Positions 1 through 12,594 of a stretch of 64,000 nt of DNA are shown one piece after another; positions within the stretch are counted from its first letter, which is position 1, and every line of letters starts with the position of its first letter. Below the pieces are notes generated by a model that had not been told where the DNA came from, searched no databases, and saw only the letters and a list, made by a program, of their open reading frames with translations. The stretch is from positions 1 to 64,000 of the forward strand of contig JBNMKZ010000003.1 in NCBI GenBank assembly GCA_050874585.1. The letters are read 5' to 3'. The position numbers and the translations under genes were made by a program. This DNA is from UBA1067 sp050874585 (lineage in GTDB: Bacteria > Verrucomicrobiota > Kiritimatiellia > RFP12 > UBA1067).

Positions 1-2
1 GA

Positions 3-95
3 TGCCCATCGGAAGGAAACTTACTGCCCAGTAACTTTAGACTTACTCGGCAGTAAGTTTTGATTTACTCAGGAGTAAGTCTGCGTCTGATGGGC
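3..95. repeat. Array of three short palindromes inside a flanking inverted repeat
   Basis: Three small palindromes follow each other: TTACTGCCCAGTAA (21-34), ACTTACT-CGGC-AGTAAGT (41-58) and TTACTCAGGAGTAA (65-78). All share TTACT/AGTAA arms. They are enclosed by TGCCCATC (3-10) and GATGGGCA (88-95), an 8-bp inverted repeat, so the whole could fold as a multi-branched structure. No gene is visible between 1 and 347. The layout resembles the larger palindrome array near 21.2 kb. Function unknown. Confidence 0.6.
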
Positions 96-310
96 ACGGG
101 AATCTTTCGGGGTGCGCATCTCCCGGCGCGGCGGTCGGCTGCCGCGTCCGAGCGGGTGCGGAGGGGATGCCGCGGACATCGGTGGACGCCCGCCGTGCGG
201 TAGGCGGACAGAACCGCCGCGTTCCCGAAGGGCGGCACGCGGCAATCGCGTGTCCTTGGCGGACGATGCGGGCGATTTTCGGATAGCCCGTATTCCAAAA
301 GTGGCGGCAT

Positions 311-339
311 TTCCGACAAGGGGGGATTCGTGGTATAAT
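311..339 (+). promoter_or_regulatory. Extended -10 promoter of metXW, leaderless start
   Basis: TGGTATAAT (331-339) is a perfect extended -10 hexamer. A weak -35 candidate, TTCCGA, sits at 311-316 with a 17-nt spacer. Only eight bases separate the -10 from the ATG at 348, so transcription would begin at or within one or two bases of the start codon. Confidence 0.7.
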
Positions 340-347
340 ATGCGGCC

Positions 348-2120
348 ATGCAAGAAGGCGTTGGCATAGTCGAAGTGAAAAAGTTGAAGCTCAACCTCCC
401 GGAAGGGGGGCTGCGGCTCGCGTACGGTGGCGTACTCAAGGAGATTGAGGTTGCCTATGAGGAGTGCGGGGCACCGCTGCGCGATGACAATGCCGTCTTC
501 ATTTGCCACGCCCTGACGGGTGATTCGCATGTTGCCGGCATCCGTCCGGGCGAGACGAAGCCAAGCGGCTGGTGGGAGGGCATGGTTGGCCCCGGGCGGG
601 CAATTGACACGAACCGTTTTCATGTCATCTGTGCGAATGTGCTGGGCGGGTGCAGTGGTACGACGGGACCGATGTCCATCAACCCCGAGACGGGCAAGCC
701 CTACGGCTCGTCGTTCCCCCAATATGCATTTGCGGATGCGGTTGACGTCTATCGGATGCTTCTGCGTCAGCTCGGCATCAAGAAACTTGCCGCGCTGATT
801 GGCGGCAGTTACGGTGGAATGATGGTGATGGACTGGATAACGCGTTGTCCGGATGAGATGGAGAAGGCCTGCCTCATCGCCACCTCGGCTTCGCTGAATA
901 CGCAGGCGATCGCCTTCAGCGTCATGAGTCGGAATTCGATTACCGACGACCCGAAATGGAAGGGTGGGGACTACTATCTTGAGGGTGACGGGAAAGGCCC
1001 CAAGGCTGGGCTTGCCGCCGCACGGCAGTTAGCGCACATCACCTATCTCTCACGCGAACTCCTTCAGAAGAAGTTTGCGCGTCGACTGCAGGAGAATTTC
1101 GTCAATGCGCCGGAGGCGGAGCGCCGCGAACGCGACCGCCTGTTCAAGACCTATTTCCAGATTGAGAGCTATCTCGACTACCAGTCGATGAAGTTCATCC
1201 GCCGATTCGACGCGAACAGCTATCTTCATATCACGCGTTCGATGGACCTCTTCGATCCCTGCGATCGGTGGGGTTCGCTGGATGCCGCGTGTGCGCGGGT
1301 CAAGGCGAAATGTCTGGTCGTCTCCTATCAGGGGGACATCCTCTTCACAGAGTGGCAAAGCCGCGAAATCACGGCGGCCCTGCTTCGGAACGGAAAGGAC
1401 GTTTCCTACTGTCACTTGGAGAGCGGGACGGGGCACGACTCCTTTTTGACGGACATTGACGATCTTTCAAAGCTCGTGGGCGGCTTTCTCGGCAAGCGCG
1501 AACCGAAGGTGATGAAGTGGCAGGAGCGGCTGTATGCGAGTGTGGAGCGCATGGTCCGCCCGGGTGCCCGCGTCATTGATGTTGGATGCGGTGATGGAAC
1601 GCTTCTCAATGTCCTGCGCAAGCGCAAGAATGCCAAGGGCGACGGTGTCGAGATTGATGTGGAACGCTTTGAGGAGGCCCTTGCGGACGGCAATAATCTC
1701 TATTGGGAGGATGCGGACGAGGGGCTTTCGGTCGTCCCCGACGGGCATTACGACATTGCCATTATCTCCGACACGCTTCAGGAGGTGAAGAATCCGCGTG
1801 GACTTCTTCACGAGGCCCTTCGGATTGCGGACGAGGCGATTGTGACATTCCCCAACTTTGCGGCCTACCGAATCCGCCTAACGCTGGGACTTACGGGGCG
1901 GTTGCCAGTCTCGAAGCAGTTGCCTTTCCAGTGGTACGACACGCCGAACATCCACTGCATTACGCTGAAGGACTTCCGTACGCTGTGCGAGGCCGAGGGG
2001 ATTGAGATTCGCGAGGTCCGGGCGGAGTCGCGGCACTTGATTGGGAAGATTCTGCTGGCCCTTGGATTCAAGAACCTGGGGGCTTCGCGGATTATTGCAC
2101 GCATTGCCCGCAAGCGGTGA
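348..2120 (+). CDS. metXW: Homoserine O-acetyltransferase fused to MetW methyltransferase-like domain
   Basis: This 590-residue protein joins two enzymes that are usually separate. Residues 1 to about 385 are a MetX alpha/beta-hydrolase, which acetylates homoserine in methionine synthesis. The nucleophile elbow GGSYGG places Ser154, and Asp330 (QGD) and His363 (TGHDS) complete the triad. Residues from about 390 to 590 are a MetW domain with the SAM-binding motif DVGCGDG (411-417). MetX and MetW are commonly adjacent genes, and here they form one chain with no stop or frameshift between them. The ATG at 348 is preferred because an extended -10 promoter lies eight bases upstream; there is no Shine-Dalgarno sequence. 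A GTG at codon 10 is a weaker alternative. The protein is cytoplasmic. Confidence 0.93.
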   Translation: MQEGVGIVEVKKLKLNLPEGGLRLAYGGVLKEIEVAYEECGAPLRDDNAVFICHALTGDSHVAGIRPGETKPSGWWEGMVGPGRAIDTNRFHVICANVLGGCSGTTGPMSINPETGKPYGSSFPQYAFADAVDVYRMLLRQLGIKKLAALIGGSYGGMMVMDWITRCPDEMEKACLIATSASLNTQAIAFSVMSRNSITDDPKWKGGDYYLEGDGKGPKAGLAAARQLAHITYLSRELLQKKFARRLQENFVNAPEAERRERDRLFKTYFQIESYLDYQSMKFIRRFDANSYLHITRSMDLFDPCDRWGSLDAACARVKAKCLVVSYQGDILFTEWQSREITAALLRNGKDVSYCHLESGTGHDSFLTDIDDLSKLVGGFLGKREPKVMKWQERLYASVERMVRPGARVIDVGCGDGTLLNVLRKRKNAKGDGVEIDVERFEEALADGNNLYWEDADEGLSVVPDGHYDIAIISDTLQEVKNPRGLLHEALRIADEAIVTFPNFAAYRIRLTLGLTGRLPVSKQLPFQWYDTPNIHCITLKDFRTLCEAEGIEIREVRAESRHLIGKILLALGFKNLGASRIIARIARKR

Positions 2121-2204
2121 ACGCCGCGAGAGCGCGGCAATTTGTCGGTTTTCGACTGGTTTTGCGCGATTTTTGCGAATGCAGACGCATTTGACGCGGC
2201 AGAC

Positions 2205-2234
2205 TTGCATTCTCGCGGCAAAATTTGGTAAAAT
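2205..2234 (+). promoter_or_regulatory. Likely rpoBC promoter
   Basis: TTGCAT (2205-2210) and TAAAAT (2229-2234) are separated by 18 bases, and TGG just before the -10 forms an extended -10. This would give rpoB an untranslated leader of roughly 115-120 nt. No gene is seen between 2121 and 2358. A leader of this length could carry regulation, but no clear hairpin was identified. Confidence 0.5.
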
Positions 2235-2358
2235 ATAGTGAATCTACCCAGAAGGCGGACAGTTAACAAAGTGGTCGCTTACCACACTTCAGGCGCATTC
2301 GGGGTTGCAGTCCAGGTGATTTTGTAGTTTCAAGACAACTAAGGAAGGTAAGCTAAGA

Positions 2359-5300
2359 ATGAGCGCAGAACGCAAGGTATTCGGCAAACTCCAGGGTATG
2401 GCCGAGACTCCTCCGGATCTGATTGAAATCCAGACCAAGTCGTATCGGGAATTCCTGCAGGCCGATGTTGCCCCCCAGAAGCGCGCGAACGTCGGGCTTC
2501 AGGCGATTTTCAAGGAGATTTTCCCGGTGTCGAGCTATGACGGCCGCTACAAGATCGACTTTGTTAGCTACCAGCTGGACGCGCCGAAGAAGTCCTACCT
2601 GCAGGCTCTCATGGATGGCGAGACCTATTCGCGTCCGCTCCGTGCGACCTTCCGTCTGTCCGAGGGCGAAGACGTGCGCGAGGAGCAGGTGTTTCTCGGC
2701 GATATGCCCGTCATGACCCCCGATGGCGCGTTCGTCATCAACGGGGCCGAGCGCGTCATTGTCTCGCAGTTGCACCGCAGCCCGGGTATCTCGACTGAGC
2801 GTCAGGTCCATGCGAACGGTCAGCCGCTCCTGTCGGTCCGCATTATCCCCGATCGCGGCAACTGGATTGAGGTGATGTTCGACACGAACGATGTGATGTG
2901 GTGCTTTATGGACCAGCGTCGCCGTCGCCGGAAATTCTATGCGACGACGCTCCTTCGTGCGTTTGGCTATGGCCTTGACGAAGATCTGATGCAGCTCTTC
3001 TACGATTTCAAGAAGCTCCCGACCGGCACGAAGTATTCCGATCGCGACTTGCGTATGCTCGTCATGAAGGACGACCTCGTCGATGCCGATTCCCAGGCCG
3101 TGATTGCCCGCCGCTACGACCCCGTGACGCCGGCGATGATGGAACAGGTTGCCGCCGCTGGTATTGCCGAGGTTGAGGTCGTTGACGTGGCGGTCGACAA
3201 CGGTACGCTCATCAAGACGCTCCGCGAGGATGCGAAGGCGGGCATCCACAATGAGGAGGACGCGCTAAAGGAGATTTACCGCCGCATGCGTCCGGGCGAT
3301 CCGCCGACGGCCTCGAACTCGAAGCAGATGATTCACCGCATGTTCTTCGAGCTTTCCCACTACGATCTCGGCTATGTCGGTCGTCACAAGATCAACAAGA
3401 AGCTGGGCCTGACGGGCAAGGTCGACGAGAACCTCCGGACCCTCCACGAGTCCGGCATTGATGTGATTGAGGCGATTCGTCTTCTCCTCAAGATTTATGT
3501 TGGCCAGGCGCAGGTGGACGACATCGACCACCTCGGCAACCGCCGCATCCGCACGACGGGTGAATTGCTTGAGAACCAGTGCCGCGTGGGTCTTGCGCGT
3601 ACGGAGCGCCTGATTCGCGAGCGCATGACGGCTCACAATCCCGACCAGGGGCCTCTGACCCCGCAGCGTCTCGTGAATTCGAAGACGTTCAGCGCGGTTG
3701 TCAGCGACTTCTTTGCGCGGTCGCAGCTTTCCCAGTTCATGGACCAGACGAACCCGCTGTCGGCTCTCGCCCACAAGCGTCGTCTCTCGGCTCTCGGTCC
3801 GGGCGGCCTCAGCCGCGAGCGCGCCGGTTTCGAGGTGCGCGACGTTCATCCGTCCCACTACGGCCGCATCTGCCCGATTGAGACGCCTGAAGGCCCGAAC
3901 ATCGGCCTGATTTCCTCCCTCGGCATCTACGCCCAGGTGAACCGCTTCGGCTTCATCGAAACGCCGTACCGCAAGGTCATTGGCGGCAAGGTGACGGACG
4001 AGATTGAGTACCTGCCGGCCGACAACGAGGAGCAGTTCGTCATTGCACAGGCGAATGCGCCGCTGAAGGCCGACCGCACGTTTGCGGAAGACCGCGTCAC
4101 CTGCCGTTATCGCACCGAGTTCTGCGAGAAGCCGGCGCGTGAGGTCCAGTACATGGACGTCGCCCCGATGCAGGTGATTTCGATTGCCGCGGGACTGATT
4201 CCGTTCCTTGAGCACGATGACGCGAACCGTGCGCTCATGGGCGCGAACATGATGCGCCAGGGCGTGCCGCTGATGACGACGGAGCGTCCGTATGTCGGGA
4301 CGGGTCTTGAGGGCGTGAGCGCGAAGGATTCGCGTGTCATCGTGACGGCGACCGAGGACGGTGTCGTTGCCTATGTCTCGGCGGACCTGATTCTGACCAC
4401 GAAGGATGGCAAGTTGCCGGCGGGTGTCGAGCCGAACCCGGCGAACCCGGAGGAGTACGATTTCGCGAAGGAGGCCTCGAAGGGCGTCGTCCGCTATCGT
4501 CTCCAGAAGTTCCGCCGCTGCAATGCCGGCACTTGCTTCAACCAGAAGCCGATTGTCAAGCGAGGTCAGGCCATCAAGGCTGGAGACTGCCTGGCGGACG
4601 GCCCCGCGACGGATCAGGGCGAGCTCGCCCTCGGCAAGAACCTGCTCGTGGCGTTCATGAGCTGGCGCGGCTACAACTTCGAGGACGCGATTCTCGTGAA
4701 CGAGCGCCTTGTGCGTGAGGACGCGTTGACCTCGCTCCACATCATCACCTTCGAGTGCGGGGCTCGTGACACGAAGCTCGGCCCGGAGGAAATCACCCGC
4801 GACATTCCGAATGTCGGTGAGGACGCGCTCAAGAACCTCGGGCCGGACGGCATCGTCCGCGTCGGTGCCGAAGTCAAGCCGGGCGATATCCTCGTCGGCA
4901 AGGTTACGCCAAAGGGCGAGACGGAACTCTCGCCTGAGGAGCGCCTGCTCCGTGCAATTTTCGGTGAGAAGGCCGCCGATGTGCGCGACACTTCGCTGAC
5001 GGTTCCGCCGGGCACGACGGGTGTGGTCATGGGCGTTCAGGTCTCGACCGCCCAGAGCACCGAGGCCCCGGACGAGAAGCGCACGAAGCGCGCCCAGAAG
5101 GACGCGGAGAAGAAGCGCAAGAACCAGATTGCAAAGCTTGAGAAGGAGCTCGTTGCGCGCCTTGCGTCGGAAATCATGAACGAGAAGTTGCCAGTCGATA
5201 TCACGGATACCGAAACGGGCGACGTCATCGTGCCGGCGAACAAGAAGATCAAGAAGTCCCAGCTTGCTCTGCTGGCCAAGGCGCATGCCCACTGGCAGAT

Positions 5301-6300
5301 GGACGAGGGTCCTGCGAAGGATCGCGTCAGCGGCATTATGGAGCCGTTTGAGGCCGAGTTCGCGGCGATTGAGGACGCGGCGGAAAATGGCGATGGCGGC
5401 CTCTTCGGTGATTTCGCCGGTGACGGTGAGGTTGTCAAGCAGGTTCGCGTGTTCCTCGTGGACAAGAAGAACCTCTCGGTCGGTGACAAGATGGCCGGTC
5501 GTCACGGTAACAAGGGTGTTGTTTCGCGCATTCTGCCGAGCTGCGATATGCCGTTCCTTCCGGACGGTCGGCCGGTGGACATCGTGCTGAACCCGTTGGG
5601 CGTGCCTTCGCGCATGAACCTCGGGCAGCTGTTCGAGACTTACCTCGGGTTGGCGTGCCGCCTGCTCAACTTCCACGCGGCGACACCCGTGTTCGACGGT
5701 GTGCAGGAAAGCGAGATTGACGATCTCCTCAAGCAGGCTCGCGCCGTTCAGGAGAAAGAGGAAGGCTCGCAGGCCTGGATTTGCCCCGAGGGCAAGACGG
5801 TGCTCTACGATGGCCTGACGGGCGATCCGTTCGAGCAGCGCGTGGTGGTCGGTGTGATTTACATGCTGAAGCTCCACCACCTTGTGACCGATAAGATCCA
5901 TGCCCGTGCGGTTGGACCTTACTCGCTCGTCACGCAGCAGCCTCTGGGCGGCAAGGCTCAGCTCGGCGGCCAGCGTATGGGCGAAATGGAGGTCTGGGCA
6001 CTTGAGGCGTATGGCGTTGCTTACGCGCTTCAGGAATTGCTGACGGTCAAGTCCGATGACGTCCAGGGCCGTACGCGGATTTATGAGTCGATTGTCAAGG
6101 GCACGAACATCCTCGATTCGGGGATGCCGGAGTCTTTCTCCGTTCTCATTCACGAACTCCGTGGTCTGTGCCTTGACACCCAGCTTCTCGGTGGTGACAT
6201 CGAGTCGCGCAGGAGGACCGAGAACCAGGCGGCGACGACGACGCCTCCTCCGGCGGCCGCTGCGGCGGACGACCTCCTTTCGGGTGCGCTCAACCTCTAA
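2359..6300 (+). CDS. rpoB: DNA-directed RNA polymerase subunit beta
   Basis: The 1313-residue beta subunit is full length. Recognisable blocks include the rifampicin-region segment with RRLSALGPGGLSRERAG, the KMAGRHGNKG motif near the active centre, and the C-terminal GGKAQLGGQRMGEMEVWALEA segment that contacts beta-prime. The tail after about residue 1285 is a low-complexity stretch rich in Thr, Pro and Ala, typical of a species-specific extension. The start is fixed by AAGGAAGG about ten bases upstream. rpoC follows after 27 bases, so the two are one transcript. The rplKAJL genes that usually precede rpoB are absent; metXW lies upstream instead. Confidence 0.99.
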   Translation: MSAERKVFGKLQGMAETPPDLIEIQTKSYREFLQADVAPQKRANVGLQAIFKEIFPVSSYDGRYKIDFVSYQLDAPKKSYLQALMDGETYSRPLRATFRLSEGEDVREEQVFLGDMPVMTPDGAFVINGAERVIVSQLHRSPGISTERQVHANGQPLLSVRIIPDRGNWIEVMFDTNDVMWCFMDQRRRRRKFYATTLLRAFGYGLDEDLMQLFYDFKKLPTGTKYSDRDLRMLVMKDDLVDADSQAVIARRYDPVTPAMMEQVAAAGIAEVEVVDVAVDNGTLIKTLREDAKAGIHNEEDALKEIYRRMRPGDPPTASNSKQMIHRMFFELSHYDLGYVGRHKINKKLGLTGKVDENLRTLHESGIDVIEAIRLLLKIYVGQAQVDDIDHLGNRRIRTTGELLENQCRVGLARTERLIRERMTAHNPDQGPLTPQRLVNSKTFSAVVSDFFARSQLSQFMDQTNPLSALAHKRRLSALGPGGLSRERAGFEVRDVHPSHYGRICPIETPEGPNIGLISSLGIYAQVNRFGFIETPYRKVIGGKVTDEIEYLPADNEEQFVIAQANAPLKADRTFAEDRVTCRYRTEFCEKPAREVQYMDVAPMQVISIAAGLIPFLEHDDANRALMGANMMRQGVPLMTTERPYVGTGLEGVSAKDSRVIVTATEDGVVAYVSADLILTTKDGKLPAGVEPNPANPEEYDFAKEASKGVVRYRLQKFRRCNAGTCFNQKPIVKRGQAIKAGDCLADGPATDQGELALGKNLLVAFMSWRGYNFEDAILVNERLVREDALTSLHIITFECGARDTKLGPEEITRDIPNVGEDALKNLGPDGIVRVGAEVKPGDILVGKVTPKGETELSPEERLLRAIFGEKAADVRDTSLTVPPGTTGVVMGVQVSTAQSTEAPDEKRTKRAQKDAEKKRKNQIAKLEKELVARLASEIMNEKLPVDITDTETGDVIVPANKKIKKSQLALLAKAHAHWQMDEGPAKDRVSGIMEPFEAEFAAIEDAAENGDGGLFGDFAGDGEVVKQVRVFLVDKKNLSVGDKMAGRHGNKGVVSRILPSCDMPFLPDGRPVDIVLNPLGVPSRMNLGQLFETYLGLACRLLNFHAATPVFDGVQESEIDDLLKQARAVQEKEEGSQAWICPEGKTVLYDGLTGDPFEQRVVVGVIYMLKLHHLVTDKIHARAVGPYSLVTQQPLGGKAQLGGQRMGEMEVWALEAYGVAYALQELLTVKSDDVQGRTRIYESIVKGTNILDSGMPESFSVLIHELRGLCLDTQLLGGDIESRRRTENQAATTTPPPAAAAADDLLSGALNL

Positions 6301-6327
6301 TCGGGAAATTTTCAGGAGACTTAATCA

Positions 6328-10701
<4,374 letters not shown>

Positions 10702-10720
10702 TTGACGCGAGAGGAGTCGC

Positions 10721-10766
10721 GAAAGGGCGCGGATGGGTTAAGACCTGTTCGCGCCCTTCGTTTTTT
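10721..10766 (+). terminator. Intrinsic terminator of rpoBC
   Basis: AAGGGCGCG (10723-10731) pairs perfectly with CGCGCCCTT (10750-10758). The loop contains a further small stem, GGT-TAAG-ACC, and the hairpin is followed by CG and a run of six T. It starts 20 bases after the rpoC stop codon. Confidence 0.9.
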
Positions 10767-10867
10767 GGGGACGGATGGTTCAGCCTTATGGGAGGGGCGT
10801 TGCGAGGCCTGCCGGACGGCAGGCCGCAAGACCATCTGCCGCGTGGTGCCTGTCGTCGGCCTGACCT

Positions 10868-10887
10868 TCCTCTCGGGCGAGCCGCCG
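10868..10887 (+). repeat. Dispersed 20-mer, copy 1
   Basis: The 20-base sequence TCCTCTCGGGCGAGCCGCCG occurs here and identically at 21620-21639, with a shorter relative (TCCTCTCGGG then TGAG) at 21501. Copies lie in intergenic DNA upstream of extended -10 promoters and in the same orientation. No function is apparent. Confidence 0.55.
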
Positions 10888-10911
10888 CGCAAGCCCCGAG
10901 CAAGCGGTTTA

Positions 10912-10920
10912 TGGTATAAT
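10912..10920 (+). promoter_or_regulatory. Extended -10 promoter of the ACT-domain gene
   Basis: TGGTATAAT at 10912-10920 is the same nine-base motif as upstream of metXW and manC. Nine bases separate it from the ATG at 10930, predicting a leaderless or nearly leaderless transcript. No convincing -35 is present. Confidence 0.7.
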
Positions 10921-10929
10921 ACACCCACT

Positions 10930-11202
10930 ATGAAGAAAGTCATCATCACCGTTGTCGGCAAGGATACTGTGGGCATCATTGCCAAGACCAGTGCTTATCT
11001 TGCCAAGGAGAAGATTAATATCCTCGACATTTCGCAGACCGTCGTCGGCGGTTACTTCAATATGATGATGATTGTCGACGGCGCGAAATGCCGCAAGCCG
11101 TTCGACAAGATTGGTGCTGAACTGGCTCAACTCGGGAATGAGATTGGCTTGCGCATCCGTTGCCAGAAGTCTGAGATTTTCGAGAAAATGCACCGCGTCT
11201 GA
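10930..11202 (+). CDS. ACT domain protein, UPF0237 type
   Basis: This 90-residue protein is a single ACT domain, a small-molecule-binding regulatory fold. It opens with KKVIITVVGKDTVGIIAKTSAYLA and continues with NILDISQTVV, the characteristic beta-alpha-beta pattern of UPF0237 proteins. It is immediately followed by a UPF0210 gene, and the two families are a conserved pair in many bacteria. The ligand is not known; related GcvR-type ACT proteins respond to amino acids. An open frame extends upstream, but the promoter position excludes it, so the ATG at 10930 is the start. Confidence 0.9.
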   Translation: MKKVIITVVGKDTVGIIAKTSAYLAKEKINILDISQTVVGGYFNMMMIVDGAKCRKPFDKIGAELAQLGNEIGLRIRCQKSEIFEKMHRV

Positions 11203-11219
11203 GGCGGGAGGAAGCCGAC

Positions 11220-12584
11220 ATGATCAACATCAATGAGGTCCTTGAGACCAATAAGATGATTCTTGAGGAGAATCTGGATGTGAGAACCATTACGATGGGC
11301 ATCTCGCTTCTGGACTGTGCCGAGAATTCCGTCAAGGCGACCTGCGACAAGATCTATGCAAAGTTGACGACTAAGGCGAAGGATCTTGTCCGTACGGGTG
11401 ATGAGATTGGGCAGGAGTTTGGCGTGCCCATCGTGAACAAGCGCGTGTCGATTACGCCGGCCGCGATTGTCGGTTCGGCCTGCTGCAAGTCGCCGAAGGA
11501 CTTCGTGAAGATTGCCAAGACGCTTGACCGTGCGGCGAAAAAACTCGGAATCAACTTCATTGGTGGCTACTCGGCAATTGTCTCCAAGGGGATGACCCCG
11601 GCGGACGAGATGCTGATTCGCTCGATTCCAGAGGCAATGTCCGTGACTGAACGGGTGTGTGCTTCGGTCAATGTCGGTTCGACGAAGACGGGAATCGATA
11701 TGGATGCCGTTCGGCTGATGGGTGAAATCATCAAGGAGACGGCGGAGCGCACAAAGGACCGTGATTCGCTCGGTTGCGCCAAACTTGTCGTGCTCTGCAA
11801 TGCGCCGGACGACAATCCGTTCATGGCGGGGGCGTTCCATGGCGTGAGTGAGGGTGATGCCGTCATCAATGTCGGCGTGTCTGGTCCGGGCGTGGTGAAT
11901 CATGTTCTTCAGACGATTCGCGGGGCTGATTTCGAGACGCTGTGCGAGACGATTAAACGCACGGCATTCAAGATTACCCGCGTCGGCCAGCTCGTTGCGC
12001 AGGAGGCGAGCCATCGGTTGGGCGTTCCGTTCGGGATTATCGATTTGTCGCTTGCGCCGACTCCGGCCGTTGGCGATTCGGTGGCGGACATCCTCAAGGA
12101 AATCGGGCTGGAGCATCCAGGTGCGCCGGGGACGACGGCGGCGCTTGCACTTCTCAACGACCAGGTGAAGAAGGGCGGCGTGATGGCGAGTTCGTATGTC
12201 GGCGGGCTTTCGGGTGCGTTCATCCCCGTCAGCGAGGATCAGGGAATGATTGACGCGGTCAATGCGGGGGCCCTGACGATTGAGAAGCTTGAGGCGATGA
12301 CCTGCGTCTGCTCGGTCGGGTTGGACATGATTGCGATTCCGGGGGCGACGTCAGCTGCGACCATCAGCGGAATCATTGCGGACGAGGCGGCCATTGGCAT
12401 GGTCAATCAGAAGACCACGGCCGTGCGCGTCATTCCGGTGGCGGGCAAGAAGGTCGGGGAGACCGTTGAATTCGGTGGACTTTTGGGTCATGCGCCAATT
12501 ATGAAAGTCTCGAAGTTCTCGTGCGAGCAGATGATTTCACGGCGGGGACGCATTCCCGCGCCCATCCACTCATTCAAGAACTGA
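11220..12584 (+). CDS. UPF0210 (PFL family) protein
   Basis: The 454-residue product matches the UPF0210 family in length and in blocks such as the N-terminal TITMGISLLDC and the glycine-rich GVSGPGVV and GGLSGAFIPVSED segments. The family is structurally related to glycyl-radical or PFL-like barrels, but no reaction is established. It follows the ACT-domain gene by 17 bases with GGGAGGAAG as a good ribosome site, so the two are co-expressed. The ACT partner suggests ligand-controlled activity, which is inference. Confidence 0.88.
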   Translation: MININEVLETNKMILEENLDVRTITMGISLLDCAENSVKATCDKIYAKLTTKAKDLVRTGDEIGQEFGVPIVNKRVSITPAAIVGSACCKSPKDFVKIAKTLDRAAKKLGINFIGGYSAIVSKGMTPADEMLIRSIPEAMSVTERVCASVNVGSTKTGIDMDAVRLMGEIIKETAERTKDRDSLGCAKLVVLCNAPDDNPFMAGAFHGVSEGDAVINVGVSGPGVVNHVLQTIRGADFETLCETIKRTAFKITRVGQLVAQEASHRLGVPFGIIDLSLAPTPAVGDSVADILKEIGLEHPGAPGTTAALALLNDQVKKGGVMASSYVGGLSGAFIPVSEDQGMIDAVNAGALTIEKLEAMTCVCSVGLDMIAIPGATSAATISGIIADEAAIGMVNQKTTAVRVIPVAGKKVGETVEFGGLLGHAPIMKVSKFSCEQMISRRGRIPAPIHSFKN

Positions 12585-12594
12585 GGCCGGCGAG

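Noticed and set aside
3265..6153. Very long open frame on the minus strand opposite rpoB
   Set aside because: It is an antisense shadow of rpoB created by GC-rich codon usage; the translated sequence is low-complexity in Arg, Leu and His and has no ribosome site.
10741..10810. Possible chromosomal copy of the two-state hairpin element (TTCGTTTTTTGGGGACGG then GGTTC)
   Set aside because: Only the T-tract and GGGAC agree, and these belong to the rpoC terminator; the diagnostic GGGCCTCGAAAAACGTG arm is absent.
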